A DNA stretch of 64,000 bases from NCBI RefSeq assembly GCF_015712165.1, contig NZ_JADPZX010000001.1:1922001-1986000 (forward strand), given 5' to 3'. The first letter of the stretch is position 1. Every line of letters begins with the position of its first letter. The position numbers and the translations under genes were made by a program. Below, piece after piece: positions 9,469 to 17,800 of this stretch. The stretch comes from Streptomyces spinoverrucosus (lineage in GTDB: Bacteria; Actinomycetota; Actinomycetes; Streptomycetales; Streptomycetaceae). Under the pieces are notes generated by a model that made no database searches, had not been told where the DNA came from, and saw nothing but the letters and a program-made list of their open reading frames with translations.

Positions 9469-10137
9469 TCAGCGGACCCCTGCGACCGAACGCGGGGTAA
9501 CCACCTGGTCGACGATCCCGAACTCCAGGGCCTGCTCCGCCGTGAGCACGCGGTCGCGCTCGATGTCCTCGTGGACCTTGGCGACATCACGGCTGGTGTG
9601 GCGGGCGAGGAATCCCTCGACGAGCTCTCGCTGGCGCTGCACCTCGCGGCCATGGATCACCAGGTCGGAGACCTGGCCCTGGCTGCCGGGGCTGTGCGGC
9701 TGGCTGAGGACGACCCGGGCCCCCGGTAGCGCCAGGCGCTTGCCGGGCGTGCCCGCAGCCAGGACCACGGCGGCCACCGAGTTGGCCTGCCCCAGGCAGA
9801 CCGTCTGGATGTCGGGCTGCACGAACTGCATCGTGTCGTACACCGCGGTGAGCGACGTGAGGTCGCCACCGGGCGAGTTGATGTACATGGAGATGTCCCG
9901 CTGCGGATCCAGTGACTCAAGGCACAGCAACTGGGCCATGATGTCGTTCGCCACAACGTCGTCGAGCTCGTGGCCGAGGAAGATCACACGCTCCTCGAAG
10001 AGCTTCGCGTAAGGATCGTACTCCCTGGTGCCCTGCGCGGTGCGCTCGACGAAGCGCGGCGTCACGTAGCGGCTTTCAGGGCGCAGACGGCCGGATCCGG
10101 ACGGACCCGCCGCTGGGGTGGACATGGACGTGCTCAC
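9469..10137 (-). CDS. ClpP-like protease subunit lacking the catalytic His
   Basis: The 222-residue ClpP-fold protein starts at GTG 10137 (GAAGGG nine bases upstream), 38 bp after the other clpP. The family landmarks are clear: YINSPGG, DTMQFV, GQANSV with the nucleophile Ser120, and EDIERDR with the acid Asp191. At the position of the catalytic His (M-x-H-Q-P in family members) it reads VVLSQPH, so Ser145 replaces His. A His occurs three residues later (148). Either the triad is rearranged or the ring is inactive. Streptomyces commonly pair unlike ClpP subunits, so this may be a structural or antibiotic-insensitive partner of the intact subunit upstream. It could equally be the ordinary ClpP3/ClpP4-type accessory pair. 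Its position beside an NRPS favours a self-resistance role, but that is inference. Confidence 0.93.
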   Translation of the reverse strand: MSTSMSTPAAGPSGSGRLRPESRYVTPRFVERTAQGTREYDPYAKLFEERVIFLGHELDDVVANDIMAQLLCLESLDPQRDISMYINSPGGDLTSLTAVYDTMQFVQPDIQTVCLGQANSVAAVVLAAGTPGKRLALPGARVVLSQPHSPGSQGQVSDLVIHGREVQRQRELVEGFLARHTSRDVAKVHEDIERDRVLTAEQALEFGIVDQVVTPRSVAGVR

Positions 10138-10175
10138 TGGACTTGGCCCTTCTGGGGGATGGCCGAACGTGCCGG

Positions 10176-10823
10176 TCAGGAAGGCGACTGGGCGCTCGAT
10201 CCGAGGGCGGGGTGATTATCGCCCGACGACAGGACCTCGTCGATCAGGCCGTACTCCTTGGCCTCTTGGGCGGTGAACCAGCGGTCCCGGTCGGAGTCAC
10301 GCGTGATCGTCTCGGCGTCCTGGCCGGAGTGGTGGGCGATGAGCTCGGCCATCTCCTGCTTGGTGCGAATCAGTTGGTCCATGTAGACCTTGATGTCGGA
10401 GGCCGAGCCCCCGAGGCCCGCCGAGGGCTGGTGCATCAGGATCTTGGTGTGCGGCAGCGCGAAGCGCTTGCCCTTCGTACCGGCGGTGAGGAGGAACTGC
10501 CCCATGGAGGCGCAGAATCCCATCGCAATGGTCACGACATCGTTCTTGATGTACTGCATCGTGTCGTAGACAGCCATACCTGCGGTGACCGAGCCACCCG
10601 GCGAGTGGATGTACAGGTAGATGTCACGGGTCGGATCCGAGGCGAGCATCAGCATCTGCGCGGTAATGCGGTTGGCGATTTCGTCGTCGACTTCCTTGCC
10701 CAGAAAGACGATCCGGTCGTCGAGAAGGCGGTTGTAGACCGCATCCGCGCCAAGGGCGTCACCGCTGGCGCGGGCATAGGGCATCTTCTGCTGTGCTTCG
10801 AGAGGCAACTGCCGATTGCTCAT
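10176..10823 (-). CDS. clpP: ATP-dependent Clp protease proteolytic subunit, intact triad
   Basis: The protein has 215 residues. ATG 10823 has AAGGAG eight bases upstream; longer frames lack a ribosome site. It is a canonical serine protease ring subunit: YIHSPGG (oxyanion loop), MGFCASMGQ with Ser106, ILMHQP with His131, and RDSDRDRWF with Asp176. It degrades unfolded or tagged proteins together with a ClpX or ClpC ATPase. It is the first gene of a two-gene operon whose second member has lost the catalytic His. This is an additional clpP rather than the housekeeping operon, because no tig or clpX gene is adjacent. It may be a stress or accessory ClpP pair, or a resistant duplicate guarding against a ClpP-directed product of the neighbouring NRPS cluster. 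Confidence 0.95.
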   Translation of the reverse strand: MSNRQLPLEAQQKMPYARASGDALGADAVYNRLLDDRIVFLGKEVDDEIANRITAQMLMLASDPTRDIYLYIHSPGGSVTAGMAVYDTMQYIKNDVVTIAMGFCASMGQFLLTAGTKGKRFALPHTKILMHQPSAGLGGSASDIKVYMDQLIRTKQEMAELIAHHSGQDAETITRDSDRDRWFTAQEAKEYGLIDEVLSSGDNHPALGSSAQSPS

Positions 10824-11421
10824 CCGTTCCACTCCTTTGTTCGCGCGCGGCACCCTTTGGTGGGGCCGGGACTCCGTCCGTCAATCCGGCGCCTACCGGC
10901 CGTAGAGGCAGGTGCGCTCGCCCCCACCCCATGCACCGTGAAGCTAACACGTAATTCAGCCTGCACCGTTGGGCAAAGGCGAGCGCTTCGCTGAGAGCAG
11001 AGAACGTGTACCGCACTCAAGTGGCTTGAAAGTAGGGGGAGTACATCTCTCCCCTGCCGACACGAGAAGGCCCGGGCCGCGAGCCCGCCCACTCATTCAC
11101 GGGCACATAGGGGAATAATCGGCGCCTGGATCAAGCCAGAACGAAATGCCGGCCCACCCGCCCACGAACAACGCACTGCCCGTTCCCCGATGGCGACTTC
11201 ATGATCACAGGTCCCACGCAAGAGGAATGCCGACCCCGGTTTTTCACCGCCCCCCCTTCCTGACTCTGCGTCAACCCCGGTACACGAGCGACGTCAGCCG
11301 TCCGGTCAAGCCACAGGCGGCAATCCGCGAAGGAAGACTGCACGTCAGACGTATACCGGGCCCTCACCCTCGGTGGCAGCAGCCGTCCGGAACAACTCCC
11401 CGGTCATTACAGTCTGTTCGC
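10824..11421. other. Intergenic between divergent clpP operon and hydrolase, ~600 bp
   Basis: No gene is recognised. It must contain the promoters of the clpP pair (leftward) and the hydrolase (rightward). GTTCGC followed by GCG-rich sequence lies just before the clpP start (about 10839-10850). It faintly resembles a ClgR-type site but overlaps the ribosome site, so I do not claim it. Confidence 0.5.
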
Positions 11422-12147
11422 ATGACGACGGTTACGACGCGCACGGTCACTTATCCGGCCGACGGCCTGACCATGGTCAGCCACCTCGCGCTCCCGGCCG
11501 GCAGCGGCCGTCGGCCCGCGGTCCTGATCGGCCCCGAGGGACCGGGGCTGAACGACTTCCAGCGGCGTCGCGCCGACGCCCTGGCCGAACTCGGCTACGT
11601 CGCACTGGCTTTCGACATCAACGGCGGACGCTGGTTCACCGACCCCGAGGAGATGCTGGCGCGCGTCACCCCTCTGCTCTGCGCCCCACGGAGGATGCGG
11701 GACATCGGCCACGCGGCCCTCGGCATCCTGCGCGCCGAACCGCGCACCGACCCCGACCGGATCGCCGCCATCGGTTACGGCACCGGGGGTGCGATCGCGC
11801 TCGAACTCGGCCGCGACGGCGTCGACCTGCGGGCGATCGGCACAGTCAACGCACTCACCACCGGCCGGCCGGGCGAGGCGGCACGCATCCGGTGCCCGGT
11901 GTGGGCCGGGGTCGGATCGGAGGACCCGATCATGCCTCCGGCACAGCGCGAGGCGTTCGCCGCCGAGATACAGGATGCGGGTGTCGACTGGCGTCTCGTG
12001 CTCTACGGCGGCGCCGTGCACGCCTTCCACCACCCTCCCGTCGACCAGCCGGTGGTCCCCGGCGTCGCCCACCACCCGCGGCACGCACAGCGCGCTTGGC
12101 GCGACGTCGTGGACCTGCTCACCGAGTGCTTGCCCTTGGCGGAATGA
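11422..12147 (+). CDS. Dienelactone-hydrolase-like alpha/beta hydrolase lacking the Cys nucleophile
   Basis: The 241-residue protein has an alpha/beta-hydrolase layout close to dienelactone hydrolases. The conserved acid (GSEDPIMPP, Asp168) and base (GGAVHAFHH, His200) are present. The nucleophile elbow, G-x-C-x-G-G in active dienelactone hydrolases, is GYGTGG here, with Gly120 in place of Cys. Without Cys or Ser it should not form an acyl enzyme, so it may be a non-catalytic binding protein or use another chemistry. The ATG at 11422 opens the conserved N-terminal strand; no strong ribosome site is visible. It is transcribed alone, divergent from the clpP operon, and ends at a hairpin terminator. 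It has no obvious link to either cluster. Confidence 0.82.
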   Translation: MTTVTTRTVTYPADGLTMVSHLALPAGSGRRPAVLIGPEGPGLNDFQRRRADALAELGYVALAFDINGGRWFTDPEEMLARVTPLLCAPRRMRDIGHAALGILRAEPRTDPDRIAAIGYGTGGAIALELGRDGVDLRAIGTVNALTTGRPGEAARIRCPVWAGVGSEDPIMPPAQREAFAAEIQDAGVDWRLVLYGGAVHAFHHPPVDQPVVPGVAHHPRHAQRAWRDVVDLLTECLPLAE

Positions 12148-12149
12148 CG

Positions 12150-12183
12150 CACAGGGGGCCTTCCTCGGCGGGAAGCCCCTGTG
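12150..12183 (+). terminator. Rho-independent-type hairpin after the hydrolase
   Basis: CACAGGGG and CCCCTGTG arms continue inward as GGCCTTCC and GGGAAG with one bulge, around a short loop. It begins three bases after the hydrolase stop. Confidence 0.75.
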
Positions 12184-12285
12184 GGTTCCGTCAATCAGAC
12201 GGCGCACCTGGGGTGGGTGCTGGGATGCGGATCGGCACATCGATATTCGGGACGGCAGGCGGTAGCATCCGGGCCGCTTCACGTC

Positions 12286-12450
12286 TCCGTACCCGGAGGA
12301 CTTCCGGAAAGATGCCGTCGCGCTGTACCGCGCGCCCGCCGGTAAGTGCACGGGAGACGCTGCGCACGTGGGTCCGCAAGAGAACCAGACGGCTGCCGAA
12401 GGCGGAGAAGGAGTGGCGGCTGGAGCGGGAGATCTTGCGCCGGGCATCTG
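12286..12450 (+). pseudogene. IS3-type transposase orfA remnant
   Basis: Broken frames encode YPEDFRKDAVALYR, typical of the N-terminal helix-turn-helix of IS3-family OrfA. About 60 bases later another frame gives ETLRTWVRK and EWRLEREILRRAS, typical of its middle and leucine-zipper part. A frameshift separates the two, and no orfB is present. It lies directly upstream of a second, better preserved orfA, which marks this spot as a repeated insertion target. Confidence 0.65.
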
Positions 12451-12500
12451 AGGTTCCCCTCCTACTGTGGAGACCGTGACCGGAGGGATAGTTGGGGGTC

Positions 12501-12833
12501 ATGGCATCCAGGAAGCGCATCTACGATGCTGAGTTCCGCGACGGAGCGGTACGGATCGTGACGGAGACCGGGAAGCTGGTTCCGGAGGTGGCTGAGGATC
12601 TGGGCATCCATCCGGGGACGTTGCACAGCTGGGTGTCGCGGGCGCGGCGCAACGGGTCGCCGTCGTCGGACCGGCCGGTGGCGGAGCCGTCGCCCGGCGG
12701 TCGTCTGCGGGAGAGCGAGCGGGCGGAGCTGGAGCGGTTGCGGGCCGAGGCCAGGGAGAAGGACAAGCGCATCCGCGAGCTGGAGACGGAGCGTGATGTG
12801 TGCAAGGGATTCGTGGCCTTGTGGGTGAATTGA
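12501..12833 (+). pseudogene. IS3-family transposase OrfA, interrupted at its 3' end
   Basis: An intact start (ATG 12501) leads into a 110-residue helix-turn-helix protein (RKRIYDAEFRDGAVRIV, PEVAEDLGIHPGTLHSWV) with an acidic-basic coiled segment (ERAELERLRAEAREKDKRIRELE). The zipper motif normally continues E-R-D-V-L-K and onward. Here the frame reads ERDVCKGFVALWVN and then stops, just where the IS200/IS605-type element begins. No orfB frame appears after that element. It is a truncated, presumably dead, IS3 copy. Confidence 0.75.
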
Positions 12834-12839
12834 CTTGCA

Positions 12840-12859
12840 CCTCGGGCTGAAGCCCGAGG
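12840..12859. repeat. Terminal hairpin of the IS605-type element (tnpB-3' side)
   Basis: Perfect stem CCTCGGGCT with AGCCCGAGG, GA loop. It lies 30 bp beyond the tnpB stop. Such hairpins are what TnpA recognises, and in tnpB elements this end also forms part of the guide (omega/re) RNA. Confidence 0.8.
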
Positions 12860-12889
12860 ATTCTGGCCTTCCGTTCCGTTGCTGTGCTG

Positions 12890-14113
12890 CTACGCGGCAC
12901 GGGGTTCGGTCGGGAATCCGTGGCTTCCTGTTTCTTCGCGCTGTGCCGGGATTGCTCCCGGTCTTACCGGCGCTCCGCAGGCCGATACCGCCAGTCCGGC
13001 GGCCGTCTTCACGTTGATCGCGGCATTGACGTCCCGGTCGTGGACGGTGCCGCAGGCGGTACAGGTCCATTCCCGGACGTTCAGGGGTTTGGGTCCGTCC
13101 ACGGCGCCGCAGGTGGAGCAGGTCTGGGAGGTCGGTTCGAACCGGCCGATCTTGACCAGGGTGCGGCCGTACCGTTCTGCCTTGTACTCCAGCATGCTGA
13201 TGAACGACGCCCATCCGGCGTCATGCACGGACTTGGCCAGCTTCGTGCGGGCCAGTCCCGCTACGGACAGGTCCTCCACGGCGATCCCTTGGTTCTCGGA
13301 GATCAGCTTCGTGGAGAGCTGGTGATGGAACTCTCGGCGGGCGTCGGCGACCTTGGTGTGGGCGCGGGCGACCTTCAGGCGGGCCTTGGCGCGGTTCTTG
13401 CTTCCTTTCTGCTTGCGGGACAGCTCCTGCTGGGTCTTCTTCAGCTTCTTCTCCGCGCGGCGCAGGAAGCGCGGAGAGTCGATTTTCGTGCCGTCGGACA
13501 GGACCGCGAAGTGGGTCAGGCCGAGATCGATGCCGATGGTGCGGTCGGTTTCGGGCATCCGGGCCTGGTCGGGGGCGGGGTCGGTGTCGATGACGAAGGA
13601 GGCGAAGAACCTGCCGGCCGCATCCTTGATGACGGTGACGGAGGTGGGGGTGGTGGGCAGCGTGCGGGACCACTTCACCTTCACCGCGCCGATCTTCGGC
13701 AGGTTCAGACGGCCGCTGTCGGTGATGTTCCAGCGGGCGTTGGCGGTGAACCGGATCGACTGCCTCGCGTCCTTGCGGGACTTGAAACGGGGCGGACCGG
13801 TCTTGGGGCCCTTGCGGGTGCCCTTGAGGGAGGCGAAGAAGTTGCGGTACGCAGTCTCGGCGTCGCGCAAAGACTGCTGGAGGACGACCGCGGAGACCTC
13901 GCCCAGCCAGGAGCGTTCCGCCGTCCCCTTGGCCTGGGTGATCAGGCGGGTGGACAGCTCGCCGATCTTCGGGAACGGCTGCTGGGCCTTGCGGGCGTCT
14001 TCACGGGCGCGGACCGCGTCGTTGAAGACGACGCGGGCGCACCCGAACGCCTTCGCCAACGCCCTCTGCTGGCCGGTGTCCGGGTACAACCTGAAGGCGT
14101 ACCTGAGCTGCAT
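12890..14113 (-). CDS. tnpB: TnpB RNA-guided endonuclease / IS605 OrfB
   Basis: The 407-residue protein starts at ATG 14113 (MQLRYAFRLYPD, the standard TnpB opening). It has the RuvC-I Asp in GIDLGLTHFAVLSDG, the RuvC-II Glu in AVEDLSV, and a zinc ribbon CSTCGAVDG...CTACGTVHDRD whose last Asp is RuvC-III. All catalytic residues are present and the length is normal for actinobacterial TnpB. TnpB proteins cut DNA matching a guide RNA transcribed from the element's end, which helps the element persist after excision. The likely guide RNA spans the tnpB 3' end and the 12840-12859 hairpin, reading out into the IS3 flank. The gene diverges from tnpA. Confidence 0.95.
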   Translation of the reverse strand: MQLRYAFRLYPDTGQQRALAKAFGCARVVFNDAVRAREDARKAQQPFPKIGELSTRLITQAKGTAERSWLGEVSAVVLQQSLRDAETAYRNFFASLKGTRKGPKTGPPRFKSRKDARQSIRFTANARWNITDSGRLNLPKIGAVKVKWSRTLPTTPTSVTVIKDAAGRFFASFVIDTDPAPDQARMPETDRTIGIDLGLTHFAVLSDGTKIDSPRFLRRAEKKLKKTQQELSRKQKGSKNRAKARLKVARAHTKVADARREFHHQLSTKLISENQGIAVEDLSVAGLARTKLAKSVHDAGWASFISMLEYKAERYGRTLVKIGRFEPTSQTCSTCGAVDGPKPLNVREWTCTACGTVHDRDVNAAINVKTAAGLAVSACGAPVRPGAIPAQREETGSHGFPTEPRAA

Positions 14114-14138
14114 GACGGCCACGATACATACTTGGATT

Positions 14139-14555
14139 ATGGGCGAGATGCAGAAGATCAGAACTGGTAGGCACTGTGTTTTCGTGATGCACGTCCACTT
14201 GGTCTTCGTGACCAAGTTCCGGCACAAGGTGTTCACCGATGCCCACTTGAGGCGCATGGAGGAGATCATGCGGTCGGTGTGTACGGACTTCGAGTGCGAG
14301 CTGGTGGAGTTCAACGGCGAGAACAACCACGTCCATCTGCTGGTGAACTTCCCGCCCAAGGTCGCCGTGACCAAGCTGGTCAACTCCCTCAAGGGTGTCT
14401 CCTCCCGCCGCCTGCGCCAGGAGTTCCCCGACCTGGTACGGCACTACTGGCGGGCCAACAAACTCTGGTCCGGGTCCTACTTCGCCGGCACCGTCGGCGG
14501 CGCACCGCTGACCGTGGTCAAGCAGTACATCGAACAGCAGAACCGGCCGGTATGA
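14139..14555 (+). CDS. tnpA: IS200/IS605-family transposase TnpA (HUH, Y1)
   Basis: The complete 138-residue Y1 transposase has the His-hydrophobe-His metal motif NHVHLLVNF near residue 65 and a C-terminal catalytic Tyr in VVKQYIEQQ. The opening HCVFVMHVHLVFVTKFR matches the family's first strands. It nicks and rejoins single-stranded DNA at the hairpin ends through a 5'-phosphotyrosine. The start at 14139 follows a GGATT stretch without a strong ribosome site, which fits the low translation typical of these transposases. It diverges from tnpB. Confidence 0.95.
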   Translation: MGEMQKIRTGRHCVFVMHVHLVFVTKFRHKVFTDAHLRRMEEIMRSVCTDFECELVEFNGENNHVHLLVNFPPKVAVTKLVNSLKGVSSRRLRQEFPDLVRHYWRANKLWSGSYFAGTVGGAPLTVVKQYIEQQNRPV

Positions 14556-14685
14556 GCACTGCCCGGCTCCGCCGGGACGCCGCCTCGTGATGCTCCGCAC
14601 CGCATGCGAAGAACTGCGGTGTCCCGCTCCGCCGGACCTGATTCCGCGACGCTCCGCGTCGCCACCATCAGATTCGCTTCACCAC

Positions 14686-14699
14686 CGGCCTGAAGGCCG
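14686..14699. repeat. Second terminal hairpin of the IS605-type element
   Basis: CGGCCT and AGGCCG arms with a GA loop, matching the loop of the other end. It is about 130 bp after the tnpA stop. Confidence 0.65.
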
Positions 14700-14760
14700 A
14701 TGCACTGCGAATGAATTCCGGTAGCTGAGGCGGACCCGACCGTCCGTCGGACGAGCGGAA

Positions 14761-14796
14761 GGGGTCTCCGGCCCCGCCGGGGGAGCCGGAGACCCC
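14761..14796 (-). terminator. Hairpin terminator of the glucanase gene
   Basis: GGGGTCTCCGGC pairs with GCCGGAGACCCC over a 12-nt loop, 8 bp beyond the minus-strand stop at 14804. Confidence 0.8.
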
Positions 14797-14803
14797 GCAG
14801 GGA

Positions 14804-17800
14804 TCAGCCGTGCCTGCGCGCGACGGTCGGCCCGGCCGGTGCGCCGGTGATCCTGAACTGGGAGCCCGGCTCGATGAGCACGTCACCCTGGGCCGAGTTG
14901 GTGATCGTGACGTTGGTCAGGTCGGCACTGCCGCGGGCGCCGCTCATCGCGAGGATGCCGGAGCCGTTGACGGACTTGTCGATGCGGACGTCGATGACCT
15001 TCACGCCGGGCATGGCGCCGCCGCCCGTCTTGAACTGGATGCCGTCATAGGTCGAGTCGTGGATCTCGGTATCCCGGATGGTCACCCCCGGAATGTCCGT
15101 GGCCTGGGCGAAGAGGGTGATGGCGCCGAACTCCTGTGCCTCGCCCCAGAAGGCGCCACCCGTCCGGTACAGGGCGTTGCCCGCGATGAGAGTCTGGCCC
15201 GAGAAGGGGATCGGGTCGTGGTCGGTGGCCAGCATGATGCCCGGGTAGTTCATCGTGTCGGAGACGATGTTGTTCTCGATGGTGTTGCCGTAGCCGCCGT
15301 AGACCGCGATGCCGTTGGCCCGCCAGGGCAATTGGATCGTGTTGTTGCGGAAGTGGTTGTCGTGGCCGACGTCGACGGAGGTGTCCTTGACGTACTTGCT
15401 GGCCCACACCGCCAGTGCGTCGTCGCCGGTGTTGCGGAACGAGGAGTTGTAGACGGTGGAGTTGCGGGTGCCGTTGGCGAAGTTGATGCCGTCGGCGTAG
15501 GTGTTGCGGATCCGCACGCCGGTGAACTCCAGCCCGTCGCCGGGTCCCCACAGCTCGGGGATGTTGGAGTAGTCGCGGCCGGCCCAGACACCGACGTTGG
15601 CGTGCTCGATCCACACGTTGGTGATCTTCGTGTTCTTCCCGAAGCGCCCGTTGAGACCGACGCCGCCCTCGGCGTTGCCGTCGCCGCCGCGGATGGTACC
15701 CGAGCCGAAGATGGCGATGTCCGAGATCTGGGTGTTGTGGTCGATGTCGAAGCCGAAGTTGCCCTCGTGCGGGTGGTTGATGCCGCCGGCCTCGTGCGGC
15801 GGGGTCAGGGTGTAGAGCTGGGAGTGCCACATGCCCGCGCCTCGGATGGTGACGTCCCGGATGCCGACCTGGTTGAACTGGCCGCGGTTCAGCGGGTCGT
15901 CCGTGAGGATCTTCTGCTCCTGACGCCACTGCCCGGCCGGGATCCACACGCAGGAGATCTGGCCGTTCTGGTCGGCGGTGACAGCCCGCTGGATGGCGTC
16001 CGTGTCGTCGAGTCCGTCGCCGGGGACGGCCCCGTACTCGGTGATCGAGGTGCAGTTCGCCGGCTTGGCCGCCGGGGGAGCGACCTGCTCCAGATCGATC
16101 AGGTCGATGATGTAGTAGGTGGCCGAGTCACCCGCGTCACGCTGCAGACGGAACGTGGTGCCCTGCGGGTAGGTCCGCGACAGCAGCGCGTGGGCCTCGT
16201 CGAAGAGCCGCCGCGCGTCGCCGCCGGGCCGGTTGGTGAGTCCCTCCGGGTCGTCGGTGCTTCCGTACAGCCAGCTGTGCTTGGAGGAGAGGCTCAGCTT
16301 CTGCACGAACACGCCGTCGGCGTACAGGCTGATGGTGGCGTCGGCTCCCCCGCCCCCGGAGGCGTCGGGGATGGAGTTGCGCACCACGATGGAGTTGGTG
16401 GGTGTGGTGGAGGTGAATTCGACGTACTGGCCGCCGGAGTCGAGCCGGACGGACTTACGGCCGGAGGACTCGGTGGCGAAGTTGGTGTGCCCGAAGGTCC
16501 GCTTGGCGTCAGCGGTGAGCAGCGTGCCCTGGTAGCGGCCGTCCTCCGCCTCGTACTCGGTGTACGGCAGGGCCGCGCCGCGTCCGACGACGAGGGACTT
16601 GGCGAGCACGTTGTTGTTCTCGTTTGTCTCGGTGACTACGCCGGTGGCGTCCGCGGTGGCGGTGAGGGTGGCGCCGCCGGCTGTCGCCGTCCATGTGCCG
16701 CTGATCGGCACATTCACCGTGGCACCGGCCGCGACCTGGCCGGTCGTGCCGTTCAGCGTGGTGGTGCCGGCCTGGAGCCGGGTCACCGAACCCGCCGCCG
16801 CGGCGGTCGTGCCGCGGTTGTGCACGGCGACGGTGAAGGAGACGGGCGAGCCCACGGCCGGGTTCGCCGGGCTCGTGGTGATGGAGCTCACCTCGAGGTC
16901 GGGGCCGGGGGCTTGGCTGACGACCATCCGGTCCGCGGCGTTGCGGCTGTTGTTGGTGTCGTCCAGTTCGGCAACCGTGTTCCTGGGGTCGACCACCGCG
17001 GAGACCGCGTAGCTGCCGGCTGCGCGAGTGCCGGTGGAAACGGCGACGGTGGTGGACGCGCCCGCATCGAGGGCGGGCACCGCGACGCTGCCGGCGACCG
17101 TCCCCTCCACGGTGACGTCCACCGTCGTCGCGGCCGAGGGCGCGGTGCCGGCGTTGCGGACACCGGCATTGACGGTGACCGGATCCCGCTCCGACGGGGC
17201 GGCCGGTGACCAGTCCAGACCGGTGACGGTCAGGTCGGGCGCGGGCGCAGCGGTACCAACCACCTGGAACTCGGCGACCTGCCCGCCGGGGGCGCCGCTG
17301 TTGGAGAAGAACCTCAGCCGGATGTCGGTCCAGCGACCGCTGACCGGGATGGTCACCGCGTTGCCCGTACCCGGGCTGAAGGCGTAGTCGGCGCGGTCGC
17401 GCAGCGAGGTGAAGTCGGTGTCGGACGGTGCGCGGCCCAGCACCTGGATGCCCTGGGTCCTGGCGCCCCACACCGGGTCCGGGTTGAGCTTGACCACCAC
17501 AGCGGTGACGTCCGCGGCGGTACCCAGTTTGACGGTGAGGTCCGCCGGGTGGCCGGCCGCCTCCCAGTAGGTCGAGGTCGAGTCGTCGGTGGCGTTGGCG
17601 GCGACGTAGGTTTGCGTCGTCGAGGTGGCCTCGACCGGCTTGTTGCGGGCCAGGTTGGTGCCGGTGGGTGGCGGCTCGGTCCCGCCTTCGTCGCCGTACA
17701 CCTCGAGTTCGGAGAGCTGCGCGGCGTTCCAGCCGGTGTTGCCGGTGACGTTGACGCGGACGTAGCGGGCGTCGGCAGGGGAGGCCAGGTCCACGGTGAC

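Larger units (their letters stand above)
12838..14710. mobile_element. IS200/IS605-type insertion sequence with tnpA and tnpB
   Basis: The unit comprises a Y1 HUH transposase gene (tnpA, plus strand) and a TnpB gene (minus strand), transcribed divergently with 25 bp between their starts. It is flanked by subterminal hairpins at 12840-12859 and 14686-14699. These elements move as single-stranded DNA without making target duplications, so the exact ends cannot be fixed by eye; the stated ends are approximate. It has landed at the 3' end of an IS3 orfA. All key residues of both proteins are present, so the element may still be active. Confidence 0.85.

Noticed and set aside
10833..10850. ClgR-like box before clpP
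   Set aside because: Only a partial GTTCGC match, placed over the ribosome site and start region, where an activator site would be unusual.
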